The notes beneath the pieces were generated by a model, which was not told where the DNA came from, made no database searches, and was given only the letters and a program-made list of their open reading frames with translations. Shown piece by piece: positions 34,548-46,521 of a stretch of 64,000 nt of DNA. The translations under genes were made by a program, and so were the position numbers. The stretch's first letter is position 1, and every line of letters starts with the position of its first letter. The DNA is from Leucogyrophana mollusca. Lineage: Eukaryota; Basidiomycota; Agaricomycetes; Boletales. The DNA lies in the NCBI GenBank assembly GCA_021014945.1, contig MU266389.1:1-64000 (forward strand), written 5' to 3'.

Positions 34548-36313
34548 CGTGGTCGTCGTCGTGGTCGTCGTTGAGAGAGAGAAAGAAGTGCAGTGTTGGT
34601 TGTGAGGATAAGAAGTTCGGCTAGATCTAAGATCCCCGCTCCTCTCCAAATTCAAATTCTATTCATTCAATCGAGCCTAGATCCTCAAAAACCTCCAGTC
34701 AATTCCCTATCTGCTCACTCCACTACAGCCTCCTCCCCACCACACCAACCTGTCCTGTGCACTAGCCTCTTCGTCCCCGTCGCCTTTCTCCGCAGCCCCC
34801 CGCACTATTCCTTTCAGCTTCTCATTCTACCTCGGTCCTGTGACCTTCCCCGCGTTTCTGATTTAGATCCTCTCCATCAAACAAACAACCCTGCTCAAGG
34901 TTTGTTGATGATCGAGATCCAAATCGGGGTCACGTGCATCCCCTTTATAGCCTTCCTCAGCCACACTACCACCTCCCCATCACGGCGCGTGACCAAGCCC
35001 TTCGATCGCGTCTTCGATTGCGAGTGATCAACAATTCCAGCCCGTCTCCATTTGCTCGGAGGAGCTTATCTATTACCCATACCCACTGCCACCCCGCGCC
35101 CGTCTCCTCTTGCTTTCGTCACCCGTTCGCGTCCGAAGATTTTCAACATCCTTATCTGTATCTTACCCGGACCCCACCACGCCTCCGAGGTCACGTCTTG
35201 TTCTCAGTGGTCAAGCTCCCAGCCGCTCCCTTATTTCGCTGCCCGACCAAAACTTGCCCGGCTCTTGTGCGAGTCGACTTGGTACAGCTTGACATAGCTT
35301 GACACATCCCCTTGACCCGAAGTGTACCGCTGTCAATACTTCGGCGTCCTCCTTTCACCCCTTCTCTAACCGCATCTGTAATCGGACATGAGTCGAGCTT
35401 TGTCTCAGGCCTCCAGTCTTCCATCGTCAATCCCGTAAGTTCTGGAGTCAACAAAAAACTGTCGGCATCGTCGCGTCTTCGATGTGTCTTTTACTTCTGC
35501 CAATCGCGTCTTCGCGAACGCTTGGACTCCTGACACCTGGCTATGATTTCGGTAACGTATATGTGGTTTAGCCTTTCGCGGTAGGTGCTGTGAATGCCAC
35601 TCCTGCATCGTGATATCCTTCTTTGACTTGTATCCAAGATGACCACATGCTATCCCCATGTTGCTCTCTTTTATCCTTTTCTACGTCGCCCCTGCCCTCG
35701 GATTTTCGTCGCAGGGCCACTTTTCCGTCACCACATCGTGTTGTTCCGGCCAATGCTCGGATTGCGGGCTGCGATTTTTCTTTCTGAGAGCGGCTGCCGG
35801 TCTGCCGTGAGGGAGGTTCGCCGGAGGCGTGACCGTTGATCCCGTACCTTCTTTGCTTTCTTCCTTCGAATTCCATTCATCATCTCCAAGGGCAGGTTAC
35901 ACGTGGGCACAGTTGGCTTGCCTTCCAGTTGACTTTGCTGCTCGCCATCGAGTCCTTGCGGCTTTATCCGGTGGCCCTCGTTGTCGCGGCGACATACCTT
36001 CTATCCCACTTAATCGAGGCTTCGCCTTTTGTGATATCCGTTATTTTATCACTGATCTCTCTGGGCATTCGTTTGCATTGGCCGATTGCGACTTTGACAC
36101 ATCACTCTTGGCTCAGTCCATCAGTTCTGACTTGCACTCACGGAAAATGCCAGCTTGGACCTTCCAACACTTGTGCCACCCAAACCTTGTATTATCTCCC
36201 AGTTTCCCTCTTTCCATTTACGGGCATCTTCGTTCTTCAAAGGCACTGCTAAATCCCAATCGAGAAACCCGCTTCTCCTGACTCGTTCTTCCTTTCTCCT
36301 CAGAGATGATCAC
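34548..36313. other. Pyrimidine-rich intergenic, no supported gene
   Basis: 1.77 kb, rich in C and T on the plus strand, lies between the phosphatase start and the tRNA gene. Trinucleotide repeats (gtcgtcgtc type) occur at 34548-34575. Open frames such as 34593-35027 are Ser/Pro/Thr-rich by composition only. A leader or non-coding transcript is possible. Confidence 0.4.
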
Positions 36314-36421
36314 GGCTGGATGGCCGAGCGGTCCAAGGCGTGTGACTCAAGCGAAAGCTTGCCTGCCAAACAGGTTTCTCATCTGGGTATCCAGGCGAGG
36401 GTTCAAATCCCTCTCCAGTCA
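36314..36421 (+). tRNA. tRNA-Leu(CAA) with intron
   Basis: The acceptor stem GGCTGGA (36314-36320) pairs with TCCAGTC (36414-36420), followed by discriminator A, typical of leucine tRNAs. The D arm is GCCGAGCGGTCCAAGGC (box A). A long variable arm CTGG-GTAT-CCAG and T arm GAGGG-TTCAAAT-CCCTC (box B) follow. The anticodon CAA lies at 36348-36350 in loop CTCAAG. An intron of about 25 nt follows position 37. Its start folds with the anticodon as CAAGC-GAAA-GCTTG, the usual pre-tRNA extension. The anticodon stem has one T-T mismatch. A T-run just after 36421 fits a Pol III terminator. tRNA-Ser is less likely because of the discriminator A. Confidence 0.93.
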
Positions 36422-38261
36422 ACTTTTTGTCTCTTTGATTCCCTGCTTTTGCTGGAATGACCACAGCCCGATGACGAGTCTCGATCTTACAGCCCCCAAG
36501 TTGCGAGTCCCCTGATTGTGATATCTTTAATGGCCCGAGGTGCTTGGGCTCGTTCCTTCGTCATGATAATGAACCCCAGGCAGAGTCAGGCATGCGTTTT
36601 TCAATTAGCTCGGCATGACTCAGGTGAGATGACTGACCCGGGTCCATCCCTTTGGGGAACCTTACGCCTGCATTGCTATCCGAACGATCGTTTCAGAGGT
36701 AATTTTCTCTTTGAATTTGTGAATGGAGTACCAGCTGAGTAACATCATTTAGTGCCCGCTGGTATATTGGGTCGTGGTGGGGACCTCATCGCGTCCGTCG
36801 GGGCAAACACGGTACAAAACAGAATATTACTATGCAGAGCGCGCAGCGGCTCCCATCTCAAGTCGTCCGCCAGTAGGCCCTTGGCTAAATGGCATACCTT
36901 AATTCTAGGTTCGGCCGTCTCTTGTGTCACATTAATATGTTTGAATTTCCATCTTTTCGGTCTTTAGTTTTCTCCGCGTCATTCTAGAACCACCAGTCCA
37001 ACATACGCCCTCATTCTTGAGTCTTGAGTCTTTTGAGCGACATCTCTCATATACACGCTCGATTAACAACCTCTGGCGTCCGGGTTGTTCTGGAACCGTT
37101 ATAAATCGGTACGTCGGCTGGTAACAGAAATTTCTTTTGGAGTGACTTGTTGAAGATCTCATCCAACTCTAATAGTAGTGAGCCGACGCACTCGTCGTTC
37201 AAGCGACGCTCATCCGGAGCAAGTTTCTTCCCCGCGGCCGAGGTAAGCGTTGGTGTTTTACTTGAGCATCGTCGGATAAGCGGGAGACATCTGCTGATAA
37301 GGAGAGGTCAAGGCTTAATCCAGACACCAATCTCCTTGACGACGCCGGTGTACTCATAACACAGGACGGAGCTGCGGCGAAGCCCCTCCTAGCCAGGCAC
37401 CGTGCACCGATGACAGGAAGACTGCATACAACGGCAGAGAGCGACTACGGTCAGTACGCGCCCGACGAACGTCCGTTTGCTCGATCTTATTCGGCTTCCG
37501 TATTTGTCGTGAAGAGTCTCATGTTCTCCGGGCAAGGAACGTACCGCGTCCCACCAATACCTGTCACGAGGCTCGTATTCTACTGTCGCAAAATCCCGAT
37601 ACGGCTCTAGGGGCTAAGCTTTGCAGGTGCCCACAAATTAATCCTGACCGCAGGTGGGTACGGCTAAGTATCCTCCGAACCCACATTAAGCATATGTCTA
37701 GATCTTTCGCCTATCGCACGGGAGGAAGTACTTCTCGATAGGACGCTATTGGATCACACCAGCTCGCTGCGCCCGGACAGTACCAATTCTCAGACGTACC
37801 TATCCCGCGGTGAAGGAGGCCCGTCGTCTTCTTGGAATTTCCTGGATATGCTGTCGGTTCAGTCTCAGTAAAAGGTGAATTGTCGAATTTCCATAACCTT
37901 CGTGACAAGTCTGCCTCGACGTAACTCGGTGCGGTCAGTTCTCAGGAGAAATTTAGGTCTGGCCGTCAGCGTAATGACGTTTCCCCGCAAATCTTGACGT
38001 TTGACAGAGTCCAAACCTCAGGGTGACAAGACGACATGCAATAACTTGTCATATCTCGCTCGGAAGTCACATAATAATGGCCCGGCATGACCTCCGGGCT
38101 TGTCGCCCATCCTTTTAACCCTTGAAGACAAAGAGTATTTAATGTCCAGGATTACCTCCTCAGTGATTTCCCAGCCAACCCACCACAAATCTCATGAAGT
38201 CACCCATCGTCAGTACCATGCTACCTTGCAGCCGCAGCTTACTGACCATTTATTTCAGGAC
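36422..38261. other. Intergenic, no supported gene
   Basis: 1.84 kb without a recognisable gene on either strand. It begins with the tRNA terminator T-run and ends with the promoter of the third small secreted protein gene, which has no clear TATA box. Confidence 0.4.
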
Positions 38262-38824
38262 ATGCTCACTAAGACCACTCTCCTTGGTATCGCCGCCGTT
38301 GCCGGTCTCGTTAGTGCTGGATCCGACGGAGCCTGCACCTACACAGACCTAAAGGAGGGGTTTGACCTATATGTCTATAACGACCACTACTGGTGCGCAT
38401 CGTACTTTCCAATCCTGGGGGATACAGCTCTTGACTTCGTCATGTAGCTACACGGGCACCCACGACTTTATTTACGCCGGTGAACCCTCGGGGTGCTATG
38501 GCTGTACCAACTTTCATAGTGGTCTCGCTGGGGACCTCCAGTCTTTCGTCTTCACCACAAAGCAAAAGTATAGGCTCACGCTTTATTCGTCCACTGGTAC
38601 GTCCTGGAATGATGCTACAGCGTTTTCCATAATTCTCGCTTATCTGAACTCGCATCCAGACTGCCACGGAACGGTTCTTGGTATGATAAGCTGGAAAATA
38701 TCATTTCCCTGTCGCAATTGATTGACCAATCCACATTCCAGGTAACAAAACCGGCGAGTGGATGGATCCTGTAGTCAGCTCGAATGGGCAGAAGGCACAC
38801 TCGTTCAACGTATGCTACGAGTAG
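38262..38824 (+). CDS. Small secreted protein (SSP family, member 3)
   Basis: The product is a 127-residue secreted protein of unknown function. The signal peptide is MLTKTTLLGIAAVAGLVSA. The mature part contains ACTYTDLKEGFDLYVYNDHY, CYTGTHDFIYAGEPSGCYGC, GDLQSFVFTTKQKYRLTLYS, STDCHGTVLGNKTGEW and AHSFNVCYE. It has six cysteines, suggesting disulfides. Four exons (38262-38392, 38448-38596, 38660-38680, 38742-38824) close in phase. The third is a 21-nt microexon with the DCHGT motif, matching that of member 2 in length and phase. Short-secreted, Cys-containing proteins of this size can be effectors or antimicrobial proteins, but nothing here decides that. Confidence 0.72.
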
Positions 38825-39385
38825 AGGACTCTCGCGGCTGCTACTGCTGGATAGCTATGATGGAGAACGCCGAGACTGACTCAGCCGTGTATTACATTTA
38901 TCCTATGATATGTTTCTGTTCGATAAGAATGGACTCTGCGCGGATGCCCGATCGGATATTCACTGGCCATACACATGGCAGAGCACTGCGACCACAAAGA
39001 CGAAATGACCTAGTACTCGGGTTCATAATACCTCCATACAGTACACTGGCGTAACCACTGCCCGAGGTATTGAGACCTCAAGGCCCCACCTACGAACACG
39101 AGCTTTGCCTTAATCTCCTACGTTGTGGTTCACCCCCTTGGATTTACTACAAAGTAAATTAACCTTTGTTGACACCATTCATTGTTCAATGTCAACGGCG
39201 ACGACCCTGGGTGATTCAATGGGGCCCGATTCAGAAAGTTGATTTTCATCACGTGATCTCGACGCGTATATATTAACGTTGATAATGTCCAGTTGATCTT
39301 GGTCCATTCTCTTGCTTTCCTACTACATTCTGCACGCGCTATTTTCGCACACCCCACATCTTCTCTCTCAATTCTAAACCAGATT
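38825..39385. other. Intergenic between SSP3 and the unknown membrane-type gene
   Basis: 560 bp without coding signal. It contains an AT-rich stretch with tatata near 39269, possibly a core promoter element of the gene at 39386. Confidence 0.35.
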
Positions 39386-42300
39386 ATGATTGCCCTCGAA
39401 GCACGAGGTTTCATCTCGACGGCGATCTTCTCTTTGATCTCACTGCTCCATTTCAGCGGAATACATACATTCAACGACGTTATCCTGCCTCTCTTGGTAT
39501 ATCATGCTATCCCGCGCCTCGTTGAAGGGCCAGCATATCCATACCGCGAGACTACTCGCCTTATTGACCCACCTCCGCGTATCGCACACGCTATCCCGTA
39601 CGGCCCATCGTTTTGCAACGTGACCAGCGGTTTCGAAGGGACGGATTCCCTCTTACCGCCGCCCGCTTTCAGTTTTGCGACTCTCGAATATTACCCTCCA
39701 GTCGTACCACCAACCCGGGCGGCCACTCCGCTGCCCAAAACTACCCACGGGGACATTGCTCCCTACACTCCTAGAACAATCAGCTTTTGCCCAGTGCTTG
39801 CTATGGGGTGGTACATGGTTATCCTCTTCAGAGCGTACGTCGCCTTAGGAGTAAGTCATTCGTTGTCATAGCTGAGAGCGGGTGTTGATGGTTGCTGGGT
39901 GTAGGTCGCCGGCTTTATCGCGCATTGGTGTATCGAGGGCTTGCCAGAATGCAATCTGGAAGCATCGGTACCCACCGAAAACCGCTTGAGGCCACAGCAC
40001 TGGAAAACAACTGCCCCAATGTCCGCTATTCGGACATTCATAGCCCGCCTGCGGACGAGACCAATCGGTGGGCCAGATACTGAGCCTATCCTACCTCGTC
40101 GATCACTCCCACTTCCCAACTCCGCAATCGCATTGCCTAAAATTCCGGTCATCATCGTCACGCCAGGAGAAGAGCTCCGCAGCGATAACAGGCGTCCTCA
40201 TCTGCTGAACAAGGATAGGGCTATAAGGACTCGGGTCAACATACTTCCGAGCCCCGAGAACTTCGTGAACGTTGCGCCTATCGGTGAGAGTTACCCACGC
40301 CCAAGCGTCCCAGATCATGGGCATCGAAGGACAGTCGAAAACGACAGGACATTAGCGTCTATAAGCCCTTCCGACCCATTGAAAGGCAGCCAGCTAGATT
40401 CTCTTGTTTCGACTAAGCGGTGGAGACGCCGAAATGTGTGGGTAGACAAACCGACCTCCTCGTCTTTTGCAGCGACACGTGATGGTCAGGAAGTCAGGGC
40501 ACAACACTCACGTAGTGCGACCATATCCCCAGGAGCCCGGAATGATACCATAAACAGGAATGTCTGGCAGTCACCCACTGTAGCTCGCCGTCGCCTTCTC
40601 AGTGACGAAGCTGGCTGGCGAGTTCCCGACCTGTCTGTGGTAAGACAATCTGTCAAATTGGACGAAGCGAGGAGCGATCTCCGGCGGGATTCTATGGGAG
40701 ACAAAAATCAGATCACAATATCGGGAGCTAAGGTGGGCGACATGGAAACTTCCATCAGCCACACGTCAAACCGCATCGGTCGTTTGGAAATCGTCGATTG
40801 CGACGGCGTAAAGATGGTTATGGAGGAAAATTCAGGTCGAACAACTGAGATTCCTGTGGGTGCCATCGGGAACCCCTGTGGCGATTTTCCGCGGCAAAAT
40901 GCTGCATGTGGAGCATCCTTTGGCTTCGACCCGGCAACCGGTCGAGAACTTGCTGTGGACAACGGGGCTGGCCTTTCGGATCTCCCCAAGACGACAACTG
41001 AAGAAGTCCTAGGGGTCAACAACGAAGCGTTGGAAACGTTGCCCAGAATGCTCCCACCGACCGGAGAAAACACGCTGGATAGGCAAACCACCCCTGGTCT
41101 CGCAGTAGGTACTTGCCTTTCTGACAACGAGGAGTTCTCGAAAGCTCTCAGGACCCCACTTCCATCTTCTCCCGTCGCGGCGAGCGTTACGGTGTCCACA
41201 GGCGAAGATCCGGTGATTGGGACTGGATCCGTGCCGATTCTCGCATCACCGGCGGAGAAGCAGGGCACGCATTGTGCCGTTGGTGAACAGAAGGAGGTTA
41301 TCAGCGTTTCGCTTCCCGATAATGACGACGACGACCTCATTAGCGCTCTATCAACTCCACTCCCAGCCAGCAACAGCGGACTTGATAACCTGGATCCACT
41401 GAAGGACGACCACGTCAAGGGTGATTTGATATTCAATCGGACCGACGCGAACTTCCTCAAGGCAATGGCAACGCGGCTTCCAGAAGGGAGCGATAGCGAT
41501 GAGTACGATACGGAGGGAGAAGGCAGCGGCCGTCTCGCCGAGGACGAAAGCCACTCGCAGCCACTCGAGGCTTCAGTCGCTGTGCTTCCACAACCTTCAG
41601 CCCAGGGTCCAGACATTGCCGCCTCAACTATGGAGCTAAAGGTCGCCCAGGTACCCCTCGAATTACCCACATGTGACACATCGCTGCCGTCATGCCATGT
41701 GGGGTTCGTGCCGATGATACCCTTCCACGGGTCGCCTCCAGCTGGGAAGGCTGTCGAGAGGAACATGAGCACGGGACAACAAAGGCCGAAAGGCACGCAG
41801 CCTTTATCGCCTGACTACATGGAGTGTATCTCGAACCAAGGGGCCACGGTTTGCAGCAACTTTACCGACAGCGTGAACATGGACACCGGTCACGTGCAGT
41901 GCAGTGCACTTACTACCAAGGATGCGTTAGACAGACCTCGCGCAATCGCCCACGTTTGGGATCTGCCTATCGCCGACCACAGGGATATCTCGCAGGATCG
42001 ACTGCTCTCGGCATCCATCCATGCGCCCTCCCGTACTCTGATGAAGCCTGTGGCCCCTTCGGCTTTGGGATCCCCGCGAAGACAGCGCGCAACAACTGTG
42101 GTTCCAATGGACAGCAGGTCTTTTGAAGTATCCAGTGTCTCATATCGTCAAATATCTGTGTCGATGCACGCATCTCGGAAACCCATAGACTGGGCCAAAA
42201 GTTCGCGTTCTACTGCCACTAAGGAGACAGTGGAGCACCCCCAGAGGCGCGGACGTCTCTCCACGAGCCCTCCTGGTATGTTCGCTGCATGGCAGTCCAT

Positions 42301-43104
42301 CCGTCCGATCTCCCGACCCGAAGGCCGGCTAGCTGCTAAGGTCAGTGGCGAATTGGGGCATTCGGACAGCGGCCTCGCACCTGGAAAACGTCCTGATAGA
42401 ACGTCATCAACGACGTCGGTTACTCAAAGCCACTTGCACCAGAAAAGAATGCAATCAGGTGTTTCCGACGCGTTTTACATGACTCCCAAGCCGACTATGA
42501 AGAGGCCCGCCTTCGTGGACCGGAAAGCAAGTGCGACATACTCGCTGGATAGCACTCCAGTCATCGCCGCTATAGGAGAGCAGTCAGTGGGCTAGCATCA
42601 TGCAATAGGTTCACGGCTCACTGATTTAAATGCAGGTCCGCGAAACCTCACAACCAGAATATTTCTGAGCCTCGTTCAACTGCGGCGCTATCGAACATAT
42701 TAGCAGCGTCAGAAACGGCTCAACGGGAGCGCGACAACGGCGCCCAACATGGAGTCTTCATGTCACACCTGTCGAACGCAGCGATATACTTGAGTGCAGA
42801 GCAAACGACTGTGATGGGACCCACCCCACCGACCGAACCACCAGCTACGGAAACCTCACATGCATACGCGGGACGTGGTGATTTTAGCTCGAATGCATAT
42901 CTCGAGGGGAACGGGGCTCGAAAGCGAGGTCGAGCGGATTCTGGGACAACAGACGATATGGACGTCGACGATCTTATCGCATCACTGGCAGGCGAAAAAC
43001 CGGTCGAGAATACCGCAAAACGTCCAAGAACGAATTCCGTTAGTGCCGCACGTAGATTTTTAACTCCAACAGAACATCGGACGAGGGAATGCCTATCGCG
43101 ATAG
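39386..43104 (+). CDS. Unknown 1203-residue protein, membrane-anchored and disordered
   Basis: I do not recognise this protein. Three exons (39386-39850, 39905-42582, 42636-43104) close in phase with introns of 54 and 53 nt. The first 170 residues contain hydrophobic segments (ISTAIFSLISLLHF, VILPLLVYHAIP, LAMGWYMVILFRAYVALG, VAGFIAHW), so two or three membrane passes are likely. The rest is long, polar and probably disordered. It includes three copies of a short motif: EEFSKALRTPLP, DDLISALSTPLP and ANFLKAMATRLP. The C-terminus holds a basic KRGRAD site and DMDVDDLIASLAGEKP, an acidic helix resembling the three motifs. A membrane-tethered scaffold or nuclear-envelope protein would fit, but this is inference. 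Confidence 0.75.
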
Positions 43105-43898
43105 CGGGTGTCCGGCCTCGAGTTCTCAAGGATGGATAGATCGACCGCGCCATCTTTTTCAAGGACATGGTTCTTGTTTTGTATTAAATCACTATCGTCC
43201 CATGGATACGGGCTGTTGCTTTGTAGCATAGAATTGGACGGAGCTTTGTATCGTTATTTATTCAGTCTGAATCTTCACTACTTGCCAAATGTTGATCCTG
43301 AACGTCGAGGTCGTCCTCACCAGCTAGAAACGATCAGCCACCGTGTATTGTAAAATAAACGGGATTCACTCACCAGATCGGTCACCGGCTTGTGAGTGAA
43401 TATTTACGGGCTTTTGAGACCCCAACCCAAGAGCGCAGCGCCAGCGTTGTACCTTCGGTAACTTTTAGAGGGCGACCCTGTTGAAAGAGTTACAACTCAC
43501 TTAACAGTTCGCAAAGAACAGCCGCCGGCTTCTTACCGTTTTAGGCATTTTTCAGGCTCCGCATTCCCTCGTCGAAACTTATTCCCGCTGCACGCAAGCT
43601 GACCTGCTCGACGTCAAGACTCATCTCAAGGCCGTTACCGCCCCTCCAAGCTCTTGTGAGTATTTGGAACCCGTCAGGATCGCATGATAGCCACCTTAGA
43701 CCATGCTACTGACTGGAAAAGTGGCTGGGAGTGGCTGGATGGCTGATCCCACTCATGGATGACAAGGCTGACTTACGATTGATTCTGGCAGCCGGACCAA
43801 GTGCGACAGCAGCATCGCAGTGCGTTCTCTCTAACTACTATCGGCTGACTTTCGCGGACTCACATTCTTGCAGCTTCCGACTCTGAACTTTGCCCAGT
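43105..43898. other. Intergenic and eS10 leader, with a hairpin
   Basis: 794 bp. Inverted arms ATTCACTCAC (43364-43373) and GTGAGTGAAT (43392-43401) could form a 10-bp hairpin just after the upstream gene. The remaining part is the eS10 promoter and leader, which may contain untranslated exons. Confidence 0.4.
43364..43401. repeat. Perfect 10-bp inverted repeat with 18-nt loop
   Basis: ATTCACTCAC and GTGAGTGAAT are exact reverse complements. It lies about 260 bp after the upstream stop codon and 500 bp before the eS10 ATG. Function is unknown; it might mark an RNA 3' structure or be chance. Confidence 0.4.
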
Positions 43899-44461
43899 AT
43901 GATCATCACCAAAGAGAACAGGCGCGTCATCTACGAAAACCTCTTTAAAGGTACTTTGAAACGAAATATGTGGATGCCACCGGCTGATGGACTTGGATTC
44001 GTACGAACAGAGGGTGTTCTGGTTGCCAAGAAAGACTTCAACGCGCCGAAGCATGAAGAACTCGATGTCCCTAATCTCCAGGTTATAAAGGCATTGCAGA
44101 GCCTTACATCAAAGGGCTTCGTCAAGACCCAATTTTCGTGGCAATGGTACTACTACGTCCTCACCCCCGAAGGTGTTGAATATCTCAGAGAATGGTACGT
44201 CTCAGTCTAGTCAACGTCTTGTTCCCCGTCACAAGCATGACACTCTCATGTAGGTTACACCTTCCCAATGAGATTGTCCCTGCTACCCACAAGAAAGCTG
44301 CACGTCCCCCGCGCCCCGCAACCGTTCGTGGAGGTGGAGAGGGTGGTGCCTACCGCGCACCTCGCGGCGATCGTGATGACTACCGGAAGAAAGAGAGTGG
44401 TGCTCCCGGAGACTTCAGGCCACAATTTGCTGGTGTTGGTCGGGGTGCCCCAAGGGAGTAG
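43899..44461 (+). CDS. RPS10: 40S ribosomal protein eS10
   Basis: This is a small-subunit ribosomal protein at the mRNA entry/beak region. Exons 43899-43950, 44011-44194 and 44254-44461 give 147 residues. It reads [60 protein letters not shown] and [20 protein letters not shown]. The tail is Arg/Gly-rich ([14 protein letters not shown]), ending GVGRGAPRE. The first intron (43951-44010) is exactly 60 nt and contains no in-frame stop, so an unspliced message would still be readable. It would insert 20 residues into the conserved LFKEGVL segment. The spliced form is chosen because that segment is invariant in the family. Confidence 0.95.
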
Positions 44462-44623
44462 GTTAGAGCACGCCTCGGAGGCGAGTATGGGCCCCTTGGA
44501 CTTCCGCCCATCGCAAAATTGTAGTATGAGCACGTTGCATGCCTGACTTATGCTATGTTTTCCTTTTGCATGCTATCTACTTGCTCGCAGGCAATCAAAC
44601 CAAAGCTAAAAACAGTCGGTCCC

Positions 44624-46521
44624 TCAGCTCCTCCCCCATTCTCCGAAAAGCTCCACCACATTTCGAATGTCCCTGGGGATTGTGGTTCCCGTGTGTGTAT
44701 TCGTTCGCGCATCGATAATCTGCTTGGAAAAGGAGCTACATGGCCAATTAGTTTTCGGAAGCAAGGATAAGATCTCGAGCTAATTTCAGGGTCTGACCTA
44801 ACTCGACTGCACTGCGACGTGCCGCTCACAAATATTGGTGCTTGAATGGCCACCAATTTATCTAATATCGCCCGAACCCCTCGATCTCGCAGGAGGCCGT
44901 CATCCGTCCTGACTTCGCGATCTTCGAATTCGTCCAAATTTTCCGACAAGTCGGTGATTTTCCACGCATCCAGACTTCCTCCACTGTGAAAGGCTGTCAT
45001 GAGGGTGTTCATCGCGTCCGTGTGCTCTGGCTCCACCTTGCGAAAAGTTCCCGATCTCCGGACCCCCTCTTGCGAAGATGTCTCTACATCGGGGGCATCC
45101 CTGACGGCTACAGAGTATGGGTAGTCCGTGGCAAGCCATACGATGCGAATGTCGCCGTTGGTTTCGCTTTCTAGCACGTCGCGGAGGGTTTCTATAAGTG
45201 AGGCCGCACACCATGCAAGGTTCTCCAAAGCAACACTTTCCATGCGCCAGTGGATAGCAAGATACGGGCCAACAGACTCGGCGAGGCGTCCAGCGAGTGC
45301 TGTCAACTCTGGAGCGTAACGCAAATTCACATTGCGTATGGGGAAGATCGGGTAGCGCAGGTCCCAGTTCAAGACGAGGACGTCCGAACTCAAAGGCACA
45401 GAACCGCCGTAGCCGTCACCGCCCACGTATTGAAAGTCTTCACCATCAGAAGTCCAGGTCCCTTTCTCTTCCAGAAGAGACAGGACATCGATGATATGTT
45501 GGCCTGTCATAGAATTTTTGAGACGACCTGGCTCGACGGACACAGAGAGTGGAGCGTGGCCCGAAGGACGAAGATGAGGAAATTTTGTCGGCATACAAAA
45601 AGCGGGCTGTGGATCCATGTCGATGTTCACCGTGAATTCGGCTTCAGGGGCTAGTCGCTTTCCCGCTACTGGCTCGGGCTCTCTCGTCTTTCCGATCCTT
45701 GTCTTCAGCGACACCGTCTGGCTTTGTGGAGCGACCGATCTTCTGGTTACCCATTGTCTAAAGCCAGCCATATCCATCACATGCAATTCAGTCTCGTCGG
45801 ACGTGCTCTCGATAAATGATTCCACATCGTAATATGCTTCGAACGGCCACCTGAAACACGCCCCGATTCGGCTCTTACCAACGTTCGGGAGAACGAGCGT
45901 GCGGTTCAGCCCTCGTGCGAGCTTCGCGATCTGAGTTATGTGTATGCGCGCCTTGGATTCCTGTTCGGCGATTCGCAGAGGGAAAAGGAAGCGACAAGGA
46001 TAATGGCCACAGTCTTCCTTATCTAATCGAGCCAGATCTTCGGGACTTAACTGAGTAGGGGTTGACAATTCTTCAGGGATTCGTGTGACGAGCGGAGGCC
46101 AGGGCTTAGCTGGGGACGGATGAACTTCGGGCAGGGGGCGGGTGCTATTAGAACTATGGTCATCCTCGTGCAGGTCGTGCAGGATGTGCAAGATAGAGCG
46201 GTCCACTCGAGTGGAGTTTGCGTAGACCGCTCGACCGCCGCTCCCATTCACTGTCCCCCGTTTGTTTGTGAAGCTGGAGGTCTTAGATGGCTGTTGGTCG
46301 ACGGTAGTGCCAGTGGACCGAGATTCCAGGATAAGCAGAGAGACATAGAGAACAATCGTCAAAAGGATGAGCCCGAGAAGTGTTCGGTATCGTAAGGTAT
46401 TTTGTGGTGGTGGGTGGAAGGCTGTGTATTCCTCCGGAGATGGGCTAAAAGGGTTGTCACTGTTGTATCGCAGCGGACCGATCCGTTTGGGTCGTCTGGA
46501 CCTGCCATTGGAGCGGCGCAT
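44624..46521 (-). CDS. O-fucosyltransferase-like type II membrane protein
   Basis: The 611-residue protein has a short basic cytosolic tail (MRRSNGRSRRPKR). One membrane anchor (LLGLILLTIVLYVSLLIL) lies near residue 60, followed by a lumenal domain, the layout of a Golgi glycosyltransferase. The domain resembles the GDP-fucose O-fucosyltransferase superfamily: IAKLARGLNRTLVLPNVGKS early on, then YLAIHWRMESVALENLAWCA with the conserved H-x-R. Next come VWLATDYPYS and a C-terminal SFSKQIIDARTNTHTGTTIP. That last part is in frame only if an intron (donor after 44798, acceptor before 44735) is removed, giving SRVSSFSKQI. Substrate and sugar donor are not known. Tail-to-tail with eS10. Confidence 0.82.

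Noticed and set aside
34593..35027. Plus-strand frame of 144 codons upstream of the phosphatase gene
   Set aside because: It is Ser/Pro/Thr/Leu-rich because the DNA is pyrimidine-rich, with no domain and no splice continuation.
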